DNA of 64,000 bases from Anaerosphaera multitolerans (lineage in GTDB: Bacteria; Bacillota; Clostridia; Tissierellales; Peptoniphilaceae), in assembly GCF_004006535.1 (NCBI RefSeq), contig NZ_RLIH01000003.1:62001-126000 (forward strand). The letters run 5' to 3'. This document shows positions 1 through 8,583 of this stretch, piece by piece. Position numbers and translations under genes: made by a program. Within the stretch, counting starts at the first letter, position 1; each line of letters begins with the position of its first letter. Under the pieces are notes generated by a model, which was not told the origin of the DNA, did no database searches, and saw only the letters and a list, made by a program, of their open reading frames with translations.

Positions 1-96
1 AAAGCGAGCAAAAGCCCGCTAGAATATAAAACTTCTATTCTAAAATAACCTTATAACTTAAGAATAAGGTGAGAAGCGGACTTCTTCTTTACAACT
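1..96 (-). promoter_or_regulatory. Attenuator-type 5' leader of a gene off the left edge (possible infC/L20 leader)
   Basis: This is the transcribed leader downstream of the promoter at 103-131, for a gene lying beyond base 1. The RNA contains GTCCGCT (75-81) followed by TTCTCACCTTA, a local CCTTAT/ATAAGG hairpin, a TAGAATA/TATTCTA hairpin, and the terminator arm AGCGGGC (14-20). GTCCGCT is complementary to AGCGGGC with one G-U pair, so it could compete with the terminator hairpin, as in an attenuator. From memory the GCTTCTCACCTTA string resembles leaders of infC-rpmI-rplT operons controlled by L20 in Firmicutes; that assignment is inference because the gene itself is not in the window. Confidence 0.5.
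3..20 (-). terminator. Intrinsic terminator hairpin within the left-edge leader
   Basis: On the minus strand AGCGGGC (14-20), loop TTTT, GCTCGCT (3-9) forms a 7-bp stem with one G-U pair and is followed by T residues that run off the window. It is probably the attenuator terminator of the leader; how long the T-tract is cannot be seen. Confidence 0.55.
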
Positions 97-102
97 CTTG
101 AT

Positions 103-131
103 AGTATACTACTATAATTAAAAATTGTCAA
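103..131 (-). promoter_or_regulatory. Sigma-A promoter for the gene left of the window
   Basis: TTGACA (126-131), 17-bp spacer and TATACT (103-108) read leftward, starting immediately after the udk stop codon. The predicted start of transcription is near 96. Confidence 0.8.
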
Positions 132-133
132 CA

Positions 134-763
134 TTAATCTTTATTTTCCTTTAAAAAAGTTTGAATTTTAGTATTAATCAAGTCAATTGCTACTTCGTTA
201 TATCCACCCTCAGGTATTATTACGTCAGCATATTTTTTTGAAGGTTCAACAAATTGCAAATGTGCAGGACGAACAGTCGACATATACTGCAATATAACAG
301 ACTCCAAAGACCTGCCCCTCTCTTTTATGTCCCTTAATATTCTTCTTATTATTCTAACGTCACTATCAGTATCTACAAAGACTTTAATATCCAATAACTC
401 TCTAATACTTTCTTCAGTTAAAATTAAAATACCCTCCAGTATAATAACTTCTTTAGGTACAATTAGTTTAGTTTCCTCTTTTCGATTATGGATTTCAAAA
501 TCATATATAGGTTTTTCAATAGTTTCGTTATTTCTAAGTTTCTTTAAATGTTCAATTAAAAGATCATTATCAAAGGCGAAAGGATGGTCATAATTGGTTT
601 TTACTCTTTGTTCATATGGTAAAGCACTTTGATCTTTATAATAACTATCCTGCTCAATTATAGTGACTTTATCTTCATCTATTAAAGACTTTAACTCATT
701 GGTAACTGTAGTTTTACCTGAACCGGAACCACCTGCAATTCCTATTATAATTGATTTTTTCAT
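134..763 (-). CDS. udk: Uridine kinase
   Basis: Uridine/cytidine kinase of the pyrimidine salvage pathway: it phosphorylates uridine and cytidine to UMP and CMP with ATP or GTP. The 209-residue product has the P-loop [12 protein letters not shown] at residues 8-19, the QDSYYKD segment of the nucleoside site, YDHPFAFD, and YDFEIHNR, all typical of the family, at the expected length. The ATG start overlaps the trhP stop by 4 bases (ATGA), so the two are translationally coupled. It ends the alaS-to-udk gene run; the same trmR-trhP-udk order is known from Bacillus subtilis (yrrM-yrrN-yrrO-udk). No anomaly seen. Confidence 0.95.
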   Translation of the reverse strand: MKKSIIIGIAGGSGSGKTTVTNELKSLIDEDKVTIIEQDSYYKDQSALPYEQRVKTNYDHPFAFDNDLLIEHLKKLRNNETIEKPIYDFEIHNRKEETKLIVPKEVIILEGILILTEESIRELLDIKVFVDTDSDVRIIRRILRDIKERGRSLESVILQYMSTVRPAHLQFVEPSKKYADVIIPEGGYNEVAIDLINTKIQTFLKENKD

Positions 764-1992
764 ACGCTTTCACTTTTTCTCCTAATCATATAACCCGATT
801 TAACTTCATTGTCTACTTTTATTTTAAAAATTTGCTGAGCATGATTTGCCACATCTAAATCATTACCCTCATCATCAACCATATAATATAATTTTTGTTC
901 AAAATGTTCAATGGAAGGTCCAAATATTTCCACTAATTCATCTTTGAAAATTCTATTTCTCTGTTCAACAGTTGCAATTTTAGATTTTGGATCGTAATCT
1001 AAAACCAAACCTACAAAATCATAACCTCTAATATAGGAATTTGTCTTATAAACTTGAGAATCCTCATTTGCCTTACCAAAATAAAATCCGGTTGTAAAAT
1101 CTCTGTGACTTACCTTTTTTATTTCCTCCATTAAATATGGATTAAATTTATATTCACCCGGATTTTTGTAATAATCATCTATGGCCATTCTATAAGATCG
1201 AATTACAGTGGCCAAGTAATACTCGCTTTTAACTCTTCCTTCAATTTTTAAACTTTGAATTCCCGCTTTTATTAATTCATCTAAATGTTCAATAATACAT
1301 AAGTCCTTAGAGTTCATAATAAAAGTTCCTTCTTCATGTTCCTCTATTGGAAAATACTCCCCAGGTCTTTTTTCCTCAACTAAATAATACTTATATCTGC
1401 AAGGTTGGGCACAATCACCCATATTTGCATCTCTTCCGGTCATATAATTAGATAAAAGACATCTTCCGGAGTATGACATACACATTGCTCCATGACCAAA
1501 GGTTTCTATTTCAATAGTGCCTTTTGTGTCATTAATTATACTTTTTATTTCATCTAAGGATAACTCTCTTGCAAGAACTACTCTTTTAGCTCCCATTTTA
1601 CTCCAAAATTGTACTGTAGATGTGTTTGTTACAGAGCCTTGCGTTGAGATGTGTATATCCATTTCAGGACAAGTTTCTTTCACTTTCATAAACATACCCG
1701 GATCTGCAACTATTAGAGCATCTACGCCTATATCGTATAATTTTCTTACATAGTCTTCAACGCCGATAATATCCTTATTATGTGGAATTATATTTAAAGT
1801 TACGTGAACTTTTTTTCCTCTACTGTGAGCATATAAGATTCCTTCCTCTATTTCATCCATAGAGAAGTTTTTAGATGCTTTTCTTAATCCAAAACTTTCT
1901 CCACCTAAATAGACAGCATCTGCACCATAGTCAATTGCTGTCTTTAATTTATTTAAATCTCCGGCTGGAGCTAATAGTTCAATTTTTTTCAT
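760..1992 (-). CDS. trhP: Peptidase U32-family tRNA hydroxylation protein TrhP
   Basis: Product of 410 residues with an N-terminal TIM-barrel-like LLAPAGD motif and the complete U32 signature [19 protein letters not shown] at residues 163-181. C171 and C178 plus the later GDCAQPCR cysteines are candidate Fe-S ligands. Despite the peptidase name, characterised relatives (E. coli TrhP, B. subtilis YrrN/YrrO) use prephenate to hydroxylate wobble U34 to ho5U in tRNA. That role is supported here by the neighbour trmR, whose product methylates ho5U. B. subtilis has two adjacent U32 genes; only one is present here, most like the longer YrrO type. The ATG overlaps the trmR stop by one base. Confidence 0.85.
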   Translation of the reverse strand: MKKIELLAPAGDLNKLKTAIDYGADAVYLGGESFGLRKASKNFSMDEIEEGILYAHSRGKKVHVTLNIIPHNKDIIGVEDYVRKLYDIGVDALIVADPGMFMKVKETCPEMDIHISTQGSVTNTSTVQFWSKMGAKRVVLARELSLDEIKSIINDTKGTIEIETFGHGAMCMSYSGRCLLSNYMTGRDANMGDCAQPCRYKYYLVEEKRPGEYFPIEEHEEGTFIMNSKDLCIIEHLDELIKAGIQSLKIEGRVKSEYYLATVIRSYRMAIDDYYKNPGEYKFNPYLMEEIKKVSHRDFTTGFYFGKANEDSQVYKTNSYIRGYDFVGLVLDYDPKSKIATVEQRNRIFKDELVEIFGPSIEHFEQKLYYMVDDEGNDLDVANHAQQIFKIKVDNEVKSGYMIRRKSESV

Positions 1993-2645
1993 TAATTGCT
2001 TCTCCTAACTAATAAAACACCGTCTCCTATTGGTACTATTGAAGACTGATATTCCTTATTTTTTGATATTTTATTTAAAAAGTTTCTAAGTCTTTTTACA
2101 ATAGTTTTTTTTCTTTTGTTAACCAACTCTTCATTGGCAATCATCCCTTTATATAGAACATTGTCGCAAATTATTATACCATCTTCATTTAAATTTTTTA
2201 ATACTAAGTTGAAATACTTCTCATATTGACCTTTTGCGGCATCAATAAATATTATATCAAAACTATCTTCAAGTTCATTAATAACTTCTGCTGCATCTCC
2301 TTCAATAACTTTTATTATAGAATTTAGTTGCTCTTCTTCTATGTTTTTTCTTGCAATTTCTACCATTTCATTTTTTATTTCTATAGTAGTAAAGTTTTTA
2401 ATGCTATCTGAACTCTTAGTAAAACTTATAGCTGAATAACCAATTGCAGTTCCCAATTCCAACATTTTTTCAGGTTTCTTTATAGAAATTAAAAATTTTA
2501 TGAATTCTTCCGTTTCTTCTTCAACTATGGGAACATTATGCTCTATAGCAAAATTTCTTAATTTAAATAAATTATCAGTTTTTCTAGGAATTACACTTCT
2601 TATATATTCTTCAATATAATCATAATTAATATTTGACATTTGCAC
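1992..2645 (-). CDS. trmR: tRNA 5-hydroxyuridine O-methyltransferase (TrmR-like)
   Basis: SAM-dependent class I methyltransferase of the caffeoyl-CoA/catechol O-methyltransferase-like family. The 217-residue sequence shows the SAM motif LELGTAIGYSAI, the acidic residue after beta-2 (TTIEIKNEMVEIA), EGDAAEVI, and the metal-site stretch FDIIFIDAAKGQYEKYF followed by IICDNVLYKG. B. subtilis YrrM of the same neighbourhood methylates ho5U34 to mo5U34, and the direct coupling to trhP argues for that role here. The first ATG is preferred because GAGGTG lies 4 bases upstream; a second ATG two codons on is possible. The gene follows a terminator hairpin, so expression may rely on read-through or a promoter I cannot identify. 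Confidence 0.85.
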   Translation of the reverse strand: MQMSNINYDYIEEYIRSVIPRKTDNLFKLRNFAIEHNVPIVEEETEEFIKFLISIKKPEKMLELGTAIGYSAISFTKSSDSIKNFTTIEIKNEMVEIARKNIEEEQLNSIIKVIEGDAAEVINELEDSFDIIFIDAAKGQYEKYFNLVLKNLNEDGIIICDNVLYKGMIANEELVNKRKKTIVKRLRNFLNKISKNKEYQSSIVPIGDGVLLVRRSN

Positions 2646-2653
2646 CTCTAAAA

Positions 2654-2674
2654 GGGGAATCTATTAGATTCCCC
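2654..2674 (-). terminator. Terminator between rnj and trmR
   Basis: Minus strand GGGGAATC, loop TAATA, GATTCCCC followed by TTTT: a perfect 8-bp stem 13 bases after the rnj stop. The short T-run suggests partial termination. Confidence 0.7.
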
Positions 2675-2687
2675 AAATCTTCAAAAA

Positions 2688-4352
2688 TTAAATTTCCATA
2701 ATAATTGGAAGTATCATAGGATTTCTTTTAATTTTACTAAATAAAAATCCTTTTAAATCCTCGCGTATATTGTTCTTAAGTGTTGACCAGTCTGTAATTG
2801 ATTTACTGTCACATTTTCCCAATGTTTTTTTAACAATTTCTCTAGCTTCGTCCATTAAATCTTCAGATTCCCTAACGTATACAAATCCTCTTGAAATAAT
2901 ATCAGGACCTGAAATTATCTTTCCATCTGACTTAGATATTGTTACAACTACTACAATTAATCCATCTTCTGAAAGATGCTTTCTATCTCTTAAAACTATA
3001 TTTCCAACATCACCAATTCCTAAACCGTCTACTAATATATTTCCAGCCGGTACATCTGATACAAACTTAGCATCTTTTTGTGAAATTTCTAAACAATTTC
3101 CATTTTCCATTATAAATATATTTTCTCTTCCTATTCCTAAATCTTCTGCAATACTGGCATGTTTTAACAAGTGTCTTAACTCACCGTGAGCAGGAATAAA
3201 ATATTTAGGTTTTACTAAAGATAATATAAGTTTTAGTTCTTCCTGACAAGCGTGCCCTGAAACATGGATTTCAGTTAACGTTTCATATATTACATTCGCT
3301 CCAACTTCCATTAATTTATTTGTTACTTTTGAAACATCCATTTCATTTCCAGGAATAGGAGTTGCAGATAGAATTACTATATCATTAGGGGTTAACTGAA
3401 TTCTCCTATGTTCTCCATAGGCAATTCTAGTTAGGGCGCTCATAGGCTCTCCCTGAGATCCTGTCGTTATTATTACCAAATCCTTATCATCATATTTATC
3501 CATATTCTTAATATCAATTAAAGTGCCTTTTTTTACCTTTAAATAACCCAATTTATTTGCAGTTTCTGTTACATTTAACATTGATCTGCCAGATAAAACC
3601 ACTTTTCTATTAAAGTTTTCAGCTGCATTTATAATCTGCTGAATCCTATGAACATTTGATGCAAAGGTTGCAATAATAATTCTATTGGTAATATGATTTG
3701 AGAAAATTCTATTAAAGGTTTCTCCAACCTTGCTTTCACTCATTGTATAGCCTTCTCGAAGTACGTTTGTAGATTCTCCAATCATTGCTATTACACCTTT
3801 TTCGCCAATTTTTGCAATTCTCTGTAAATCTATTACTTCTCCTGAAATAGGCGTATAATCAACTTTGAAATCTCCTGAATGATATACATAACCTAAAGGT
3901 GTTTTAATAGCTAAAGCACAGCTATCAGGTATTGAGTGATTTACCGATATCCATTCAACTTCCATTTTTCCCAGTTTAACATTCTGTCCTGCATGGACTA
4001 CATTTAAGTCCACTTCACCTAATTTATGTTCTTTTAATTTGTTCTCCAATAAACCTAAAGTTAAAGGTGTACCATAAATAGGCATTTTAATTTTCTTTAG
4101 AATATAAGGTATTGCTCCAATATGATCTTCATGTCCGTGAGTTAACACCAAAGCTTTTATTTTTTCTTGATTTTTAATTAAATAGCTTATATCAGGTATT
4201 ACTACGTCTATTCCCAACATTTCTTCTTCCGGGAATGTCAGACCGCAATCTACAATTATTATCTCGTCCCTATATTCCACAAGAGTAAGATTTTTCCCCA
4301 CCTCATACATTCCACCCAGGGGAATAATCTTTAATTTGTTACTATTTTTCAT
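2688..4352 (-). CDS. rnj: Ribonuclease J
   Basis: Metallo-beta-lactamase/beta-CASP ribonuclease with 5'-3' exonuclease and endonuclease activity in mRNA turnover and rRNA maturation. In the 554-residue product the zinc motif THGHEDH is at residues 71-77, followed by the beta-CASP region (STNVLREGYTMSE, NVHRIQQI, GSQGEPMSAL) and the HVSGHACQEEL motif. The C-terminal domain is present, so length matches RNase J. I place the start at the ATG with GGAGAG 6 bases upstream; the longer reading frame would run far into fur. The start overlaps the fur stop by 11 bases. Whether this is the J1 or J2 paralogue cannot be decided here. Confidence 0.93.
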   Translation of the reverse strand: MKNSNKLKIIPLGGMYEVGKNLTLVEYRDEIIIVDCGLTFPEEEMLGIDVVIPDISYLIKNQEKIKALVLTHGHEDHIGAIPYILKKIKMPIYGTPLTLGLLENKLKEHKLGEVDLNVVHAGQNVKLGKMEVEWISVNHSIPDSCALAIKTPLGYVYHSGDFKVDYTPISGEVIDLQRIAKIGEKGVIAMIGESTNVLREGYTMSESKVGETFNRIFSNHITNRIIIATFASNVHRIQQIINAAENFNRKVVLSGRSMLNVTETANKLGYLKVKKGTLIDIKNMDKYDDKDLVIITTGSQGEPMSALTRIAYGEHRRIQLTPNDIVILSATPIPGNEMDVSKVTNKLMEVGANVIYETLTEIHVSGHACQEELKLILSLVKPKYFIPAHGELRHLLKHASIAEDLGIGRENIFIMENGNCLEISQKDAKFVSDVPAGNILVDGLGIGDVGNIVLRDRKHLSEDGLIVVVVTISKSDGKIISGPDIISRGFVYVRESEDLMDEAREIVKKTLGKCDSKSITDWSTLKNNIREDLKGFLFSKIKRNPMILPIIMEI

Positions 4353-4803
4353 TAATTCTCTCCTTCTCATTACTACATTTTTCACAGTAACCATAGAATT
4401 TGAGATTGTGGTCAATTATTTTAAAATTTTCTGCTTTTTCAATTTTTTTCTCAAGCTCATCTAATAAATCAAGTTTAAATTCAATTACTTTTCCACAGTT
4501 TGTACAAATTAAGTGGTGATGTCTATGAACTGCATCATCAGACTTAATTTCATATCTTATTAAACCATCATCAAAGCTTATTTTATATAAAATTCCCAAT
4601 TCTTCAAAAAGCATTAAAGTTCTATAAACTGTTGCAATTCCAATTTCAGGATTATCTTTTTTTAAATGTTCAAAAACATCTTCTGTGGAAAGGTGACTAT
4701 CTCTATTATTTAGAAAAACCTCATAGATTTTCGCTCTTTGATGAGTATACTTATAACCGTTTTCTTTCAATACATTTTTTATATAATCATCACTATATTC
4801 CAT
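4342..4803 (-). CDS. fur: Fur-family metal-responsive repressor
   Basis: Winged-helix transcription factor of 153 residues: YTHQRAKIYEVF and IATVYRTLMLFEELGIL form the DNA-binding domain. RHHHLICTNCGKVIEF and the C-terminal YGYCEKC supply the CxxC pairs of the structural zinc site, with the HHHL histidines as regulatory ligands. It could be Fur, PerR or Zur. The genomic place (between DUF1292/ruvX and rnj, in the alaS run) is the common position of the Fur/PerR-like regulator in Clostridia. It probably senses iron or peroxide, but the metal is not decided by the sequence. AGGTG precedes the ATG. Confidence 0.88.
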   Translation of the reverse strand: MEYSDDYIKNVLKENGYKYTHQRAKIYEVFLNNRDSHLSTEDVFEHLKKDNPEIGIATVYRTLMLFEELGILYKISFDDGLIRYEIKSDDAVHRHHHLICTNCGKVIEFKLDLLDELEKKIEKAENFKIIDHNLKFYGYCEKCSNEKERINEK

Positions 4804-4811
4804 AATTCACC

Positions 4812-5057
4812 TCATTGCAATTTATCTTTCATAAGCTCTTCGTATACTTCTATAGCTTCTTCAAGTTCATCATCATCAATTCCCGCCAATAATTCGTTGC
4901 CGGCATCATCTACATCAACTCTTAGTATATATACCAAAGGTTCTATATCATCAGCAGGTACCATTGCAACGTAATCATAATCATCAATGCTGAACTTAGC
5001 TTTTATGATAAATTCTACAGCATTTCCTTCTTCATCGTAAAAAAGTTGTCTTTGCAT
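4812..5057 (-). CDS. DUF1292 domain protein
   Basis: Small acidic protein of 81 residues with the DUF1292 pattern: DEEGNAVEFIIKAKFSIDDYDYVAMVPAD, then a very acidic second half ending DDDELEEAIEVYEELMKD. Biochemical function is unknown. It is almost invariably encoded between ruvX and fur or next to ireB in Firmicutes, as here. It starts immediately after the ruvX stop codon and is surely cotranscribed. Confidence 0.88.
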   Translation of the reverse strand: MQRQLFYDEEGNAVEFIIKAKFSIDDYDYVAMVPADDIEPLVYILRVDVDDAGNELLAGIDDDELEEAIEVYEELMKDKLQ

Positions 5058-5486
5058 TTAAGCCTCCTTTAACCCATCGAGATAAGTCTGCAAAATATAA
5101 GTTGCAGCTATTTGATCTACATATTTTTTTCTATTCTCTCTTCTTACGTCAGCTTCAATTAAAACTCTTTGTGCTGAAAGTGTGGTCATTCTTTCATCTA
5201 AATAAATAATTTCAACATTATATTTCCGACTAAGTCTAGAAGCAAACTTCATTACTTTTTCTCCCTGAGGTCCTATTGTATTATTCATATTTTTAGGTAA
5301 ACCTACAACTACTTTTCTTATATCGTATTCAAGTATTATATCTTGAATCTCCTCAAGGGTTTGTTTACTTGTATCTCTCTTTATGGTTTTTAAAGACTGG
5401 GCAATTAATCCTAAGGGATCACTTATGGCAACCCCAATCCATTTGTCGCCAACATCTAATCCTAAAACTCTTTCTATTGTTACCAC
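5058..5486 (-). CDS. ruvX: Putative pre-16S rRNA nuclease YqgF/RuvX
   Basis: RNase H-fold nuclease of 142 residues, implicated in processing of the 16S rRNA 5' end. Visible motifs are the first catalytic aspartate in LGLDVGDKWIGVAISDPLG, VVGLPKNMNNTIGPQGEKV, and the IIYLDERMTTLSAQR segment with DE, then YVDQIAATYILQTYLD. Length and motifs are complete. The start is GTG, with AGGTT close upstream. A terminator hairpin lies between ireB and this gene, so part of its expression may come from an uncharacterised promoter in 5487-5535. Confidence 0.9.
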   Translation of the reverse strand: MVTIERVLGLDVGDKWIGVAISDPLGLIAQSLKTIKRDTSKQTLEEIQDIILEYDIRKVVVGLPKNMNNTIGPQGEKVMKFASRLSRKYNVEIIYLDERMTTLSAQRVLIEADVRRENRKKYVDQIAATYILQTYLDGLKEA

Positions 5487-5539
5487 AACCTCATTCTAAG
5501 TACATATTTTATAAATTAATTATTTAACAATATGTAAAA

Positions 5540-5559
5540 GAGATGGATAAATCCATCTC
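5540..5559 (-). terminator. Terminator after ireB
   Basis: Minus strand GAGATGGA, loop TTTA, TCCATCTC followed by TTTT, 8 bases after the ireB stop codon. Confidence 0.7.
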
Positions 5560-5567
5560 ATCACTAA

Positions 5568-5819
5568 TTATTTTAAATAGGATTTTAAAAGCTCTCCTAA
5601 TAATTCATCTCGCTCAATTTCTTGTATTATGGATCTTGCATTATTATGACTAGTAATATAAGTTGGATCTCCCGATAATATATATCCAATTATTTGATCA
5701 ATGGGATTATACCCTTTTTCACTGAGAGCTACGTAAACCGATTTTAAAATTTTTTTATATCTTTCCGATTCTGAGTTCTGTTTTTCAAAAACTTGAGTTT
5801 CAAAATTCTTATCGCCCAT
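5568..5819 (-). CDS. ireB: IreB family regulatory phosphoprotein (DUF965)
   Basis: 83-residue protein with the conserved core [36 protein letters not shown], which defines the DUF965/IreB family. In Enterococcus faecalis IreB is phosphorylated near its N-terminus by the PASTA kinase IreK and modulates cephalosporin tolerance. Here a threonine at residue 8 is in a comparable place. It sits between alaS and ruvX, the standard position in Firmicutes. It has its own extended -10 promoter at 5837-5845 and GGAGG ahead of the ATG. Confidence 0.9.
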   Translation of the reverse strand: MGDKNFETQVFEKQNSESERYKKILKSVYVALSEKGYNPIDQIIGYILSGDPTYITSHNNARSIIQEIERDELLGELLKSYLK

Positions 5820-5836
5820 AATATACCTCCAACTTA

Positions 5837-5845
5837 ATTATATCA
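5837..5845 (-). promoter_or_regulatory. Extended -10 promoter for ireB
   Basis: Minus strand TGATATAAT (extended -10) 17 bases upstream of the ireB start codon; no good -35 at the expected distance, which fits an extended -10 promoter. Confidence 0.5.
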
Positions 5846-5868
5846 TAAAACCATATTTAATTATATTT

Positions 5869-8496
5869 TCAAAGTAAGTTTTTTAATTCAGATAAAGCTA
5901 AGTCTAATTTGGAAATATCCTTTCCACCAGCGGTAGCCATGTCCGGTCTTCCACCGCCTCCGCCTCCAACTATCTTAGCCACTTCTCTAACTATGTTTCC
6001 TGCGGAAATTTTTTGTTTTACCAAATCTTGTGAAACAGTACAAACAAAATTTATTTTATTCTCACTTACAGTTGCAAAAAGTACTACTACACTACCTACT
6101 TTATCTCTTACTTCATCAGCTAAATCTCTTACAATGTTTAGATCTACATCTTCAAAAACATGTGTTACATAGTTTATTGAATTGTGATTTTTTACATCTT
6201 TAATTATATCAGAAATTTCATTTTTTACTTCTTTTTGCTTTAATTTTATAATTTCTTTTTCATAATTTTTATTTAATTCTATTATTGACTTAATTCTCTC
6301 AAGTAATTCTGTGGAATTGACCTTTAAGAACTTCAAGCTCTCATCTCTCATAAATTCTAAACTATTTAAATAATTATAAACTGAAGGGCCTGTTATAGCT
6401 TCTATTCTTCTTACTCCTGATGAAATCCCATTCTCAGCTAATATTTTAAACATTAAAATTTCTGAAGTGTTACTTACATGAGTACCACCACAAAGCTCCA
6501 TGGAAAAATCTCCCATGCTTACTACTCTTACCTCATCGGAATACTTTTCATCAAAGAGGCCTACAGCACCTAATTTAAATGCTTCCTCAACAGAAGTAAT
6601 AGTCGTTGTCACAGGTAATGATTCACTTATTTTTTCATTAACAATATCCTCTATTTCCCTTAGCTGCTCTTTAGTTATTCCCTCAAAATGAGTAAAGTCA
6701 AATCTCATTCTATTATCATATATCTCAGAACCTGCCTGATTTACATGAGAACCCAATACCATTTTTAAAGCTTTATGAAGTAAGTGAGTAACAGAGTGAT
6801 TTCTACGTATATTAGATCTTCTCTCCGTATCTATCTCAGCATATACTTTTGAATTAGTAACTATACCCTCTTCAACTTCAACTATGTGTATATGAATACC
6901 CTTTGAACTGACTTTTGTATCTATTACTTTCACTTTAAAGTTTTCAGATGTAATAGTACCGGTATCTCCTACCTGACCTCCCGATTCTCCATAAAAAGGA
7001 GTCTTATCAAGAACAATTAAAGCCCTATCCCCTTCAGAAATTTCTTCTACTAATTCATTATCCTTAACTATCCCAATAATATTAGCTTCTACAGACTCTT
7101 TATCATAACCTACAAATTCACTTGTAAAGCTTTCAAATATTTCATCATTGTCTCGATTTGACCATCCAATGTTATCTGAATCGTCTCTGGCTTTTCTTGC
7201 CATTTCTCTCTGATGCTCCATATTTTTATTAAAGCCCTTTAAATCTACTTTAAAATTGTTTTCAGCCAATATTTCTATAGTTAAATCTATTGGAAAGCCA
7301 TAGGTATCGTAAAGCTTAAAGGCAATATCTCCTGAAAGTGTATCTTTATTAGTTCCCTTTAAATCTTTTACCATATAATTATCCAGTAGAGCCATACCCT
7401 GTTCAATGGTCTCTAAGAACTTTTCCTCTTCAGCCTTAATTACGGAGATTATTCTATCTTTATTTTCATTTAATTCCTTATAATAATCTCTACCCCAATA
7501 ATCTATAATAACCTTAGATAACTCACTTAGAAAACTTTCCTTTATACCTAAAATTCTTCCATGTCTGGCAGCTCTTCTAATTAATCTTCTAAGAACGTAA
7601 CCTCTTCCTTCATTTGAAGGTCTAACTGTATCTGAAATTAAAAAAGTAATAGCTCTAATATGATCAGTTATAACTCTAACTGAAATATCTTTGTTTTTAT
7701 CACTACCGTACTTATAATTAGATATACTTTCAATTTTATCTATAATGTTTTTAATGGCATCAATTTCAAATATATTATCAGTCTTTTGCAATACAGTTGC
7801 AAGTCTTTCTAAACCCATTCCCGTGTCAATGTTAGGATGTTTTAGCGGATGATAATTTCCTTCTTCGTCTTTGTCAAACTGAGTAAATACAAGATTCCAA
7901 ACTTCTATAAATCTATCGCAATCACAACCCGGCTTACAGTTTTCATCTCCACAGCCATATTCCACTCCTCGATCTACAAAAATCTCAGAGCAAGGACCTG
8001 ATGGACCAACTTCAAGCTCCCAAAAGTTATCTTCTTTACCTAATCTTACTATTTTTTCTTTTGGTAAACCAACTTCCTCATTCCAGATTTTATAGGCTTC
8101 ATCATCTTCAAAAAAAACTGTAGCCCATAAATCTTTTTCGGATATTTCAAGATTTTCAGTTAAAAACTCCCAAGCCCAAAAAATTGCTTCTCTTTTAAAA
8201 TAATCACCAAAGGAAAAATTTCCCAACATCTCAAAAAAAGTAGCGTGTCTATCTGTTATTCCAACATTTTCTATATCACCAGTTCTGATACATTTTTGAC
8301 AAGTAGCCACTCTTCTAGATGGAGGAGTTAATTCACCTGTAAAATATTTTTTCATTGGAGCCATACCTGCTCCTATTAATAATAAGGATTTATCATTTTT
8401 AGGTATTAAAGAAAAACTTGGTAACACCAAATGCTCTTTTGATTCAAAAAATTTTAAATATTCCGATCTAATCTCATGTAATTTCAGATTTTTCAT
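5869..8496 (-). CDS. alaS: Alanyl-tRNA synthetase
   Basis: Class II aminoacyl-tRNA synthetase charging tRNA-Ala. The 875-residue protein has the N-terminal catalytic domain (RSEYLKFFESKEH, GMAPMKKYFTG, DRHATFFEMLGNFSFGDYFK). It also has the editing domain with HSVTHLLH and CGGTH zinc ligands, and the C-terminal DHHA1/C-Ala domain with a glycine run (GGGGGGRPDMATAGG). I start it at the ATG with AGAGGTG 4 bases upstream, giving MKNLKLHEIR as in homologues. Upstream in-frame ATGs at 8514/8511 add six residues and use GGGAGG inside the leader hairpin. It has its own promoter and an unusual hairpin leader, but no T-box. Confidence 0.96.
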   Translation of the reverse strand: MKNLKLHEIRSEYLKFFESKEHLVLPSFSLIPKNDKSLLLIGAGMAPMKKYFTGELTPPSRRVATCQKCIRTGDIENVGITDRHATFFEMLGNFSFGDYFKREAIFWAWEFLTENLEISEKDLWATVFFEDDEAYKIWNEEVGLPKEKIVRLGKEDNFWELEVGPSGPCSEIFVDRGVEYGCGDENCKPGCDCDRFIEVWNLVFTQFDKDEEGNYHPLKHPNIDTGMGLERLATVLQKTDNIFEIDAIKNIIDKIESISNYKYGSDKNKDISVRVITDHIRAITFLISDTVRPSNEGRGYVLRRLIRRAARHGRILGIKESFLSELSKVIIDYWGRDYYKELNENKDRIISVIKAEEEKFLETIEQGMALLDNYMVKDLKGTNKDTLSGDIAFKLYDTYGFPIDLTIEILAENNFKVDLKGFNKNMEHQREMARKARDDSDNIGWSNRDNDEIFESFTSEFVGYDKESVEANIIGIVKDNELVEEISEGDRALIVLDKTPFYGESGGQVGDTGTITSENFKVKVIDTKVSSKGIHIHIVEVEEGIVTNSKVYAEIDTERRSNIRRNHSVTHLLHKALKMVLGSHVNQAGSEIYDNRMRFDFTHFEGITKEQLREIEDIVNEKISESLPVTTTITSVEEAFKLGAVGLFDEKYSDEVRVVSMGDFSMELCGGTHVSNTSEILMFKILAENGISSGVRRIEAITGPSVYNYLNSLEFMRDESLKFLKVNSTELLERIKSIIELNKNYEKEIIKLKQKEVKNEISDIIKDVKNHNSINYVTHVFEDVDLNIVRDLADEVRDKVGSVVVLFATVSENKINFVCTVSQDLVKQKISAGNIVREVAKIVGGGGGGRPDMATAGGKDISKLDLALSELKNLL

Positions 8497-8514
8497 TATA
8501 CACCTCTTCATCAT

Positions 8515-8538
8515 AAAAAACCTCCCATCAAAGGGAGG
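8515..8538 (-). terminator. Terminator-like hairpin in the alaS leader
   Basis: Minus strand CCTCCC, loop TTTGAT, GGGAGG then TTTTTT. It follows the AI-2E gene and serves as its terminator, but it also lies downstream of the alaS promoter (8554-8582), so alaS transcripts must pass through it. GGGAGG is also a Shine-Dalgarno sequence for the upstream ATG at 8514. Confidence 0.75.
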
Positions 8539-8553
8539 AACTTTGCTAATAAA

Positions 8554-8582
8554 ATTATAAGTTGTTAATAAGCATTTGTCAA
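8554..8582 (-). promoter_or_regulatory. Sigma-A promoter of alaS
   Basis: TTGACA (8577-8582), 17-bp spacer, TATAAT (8554-8559) on minus; it begins one base after the AI-2E stop codon. Predicted start near 8547, giving a leader of about 50 nt. Confidence 0.85.
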
Positions 8583-8583
8583 T

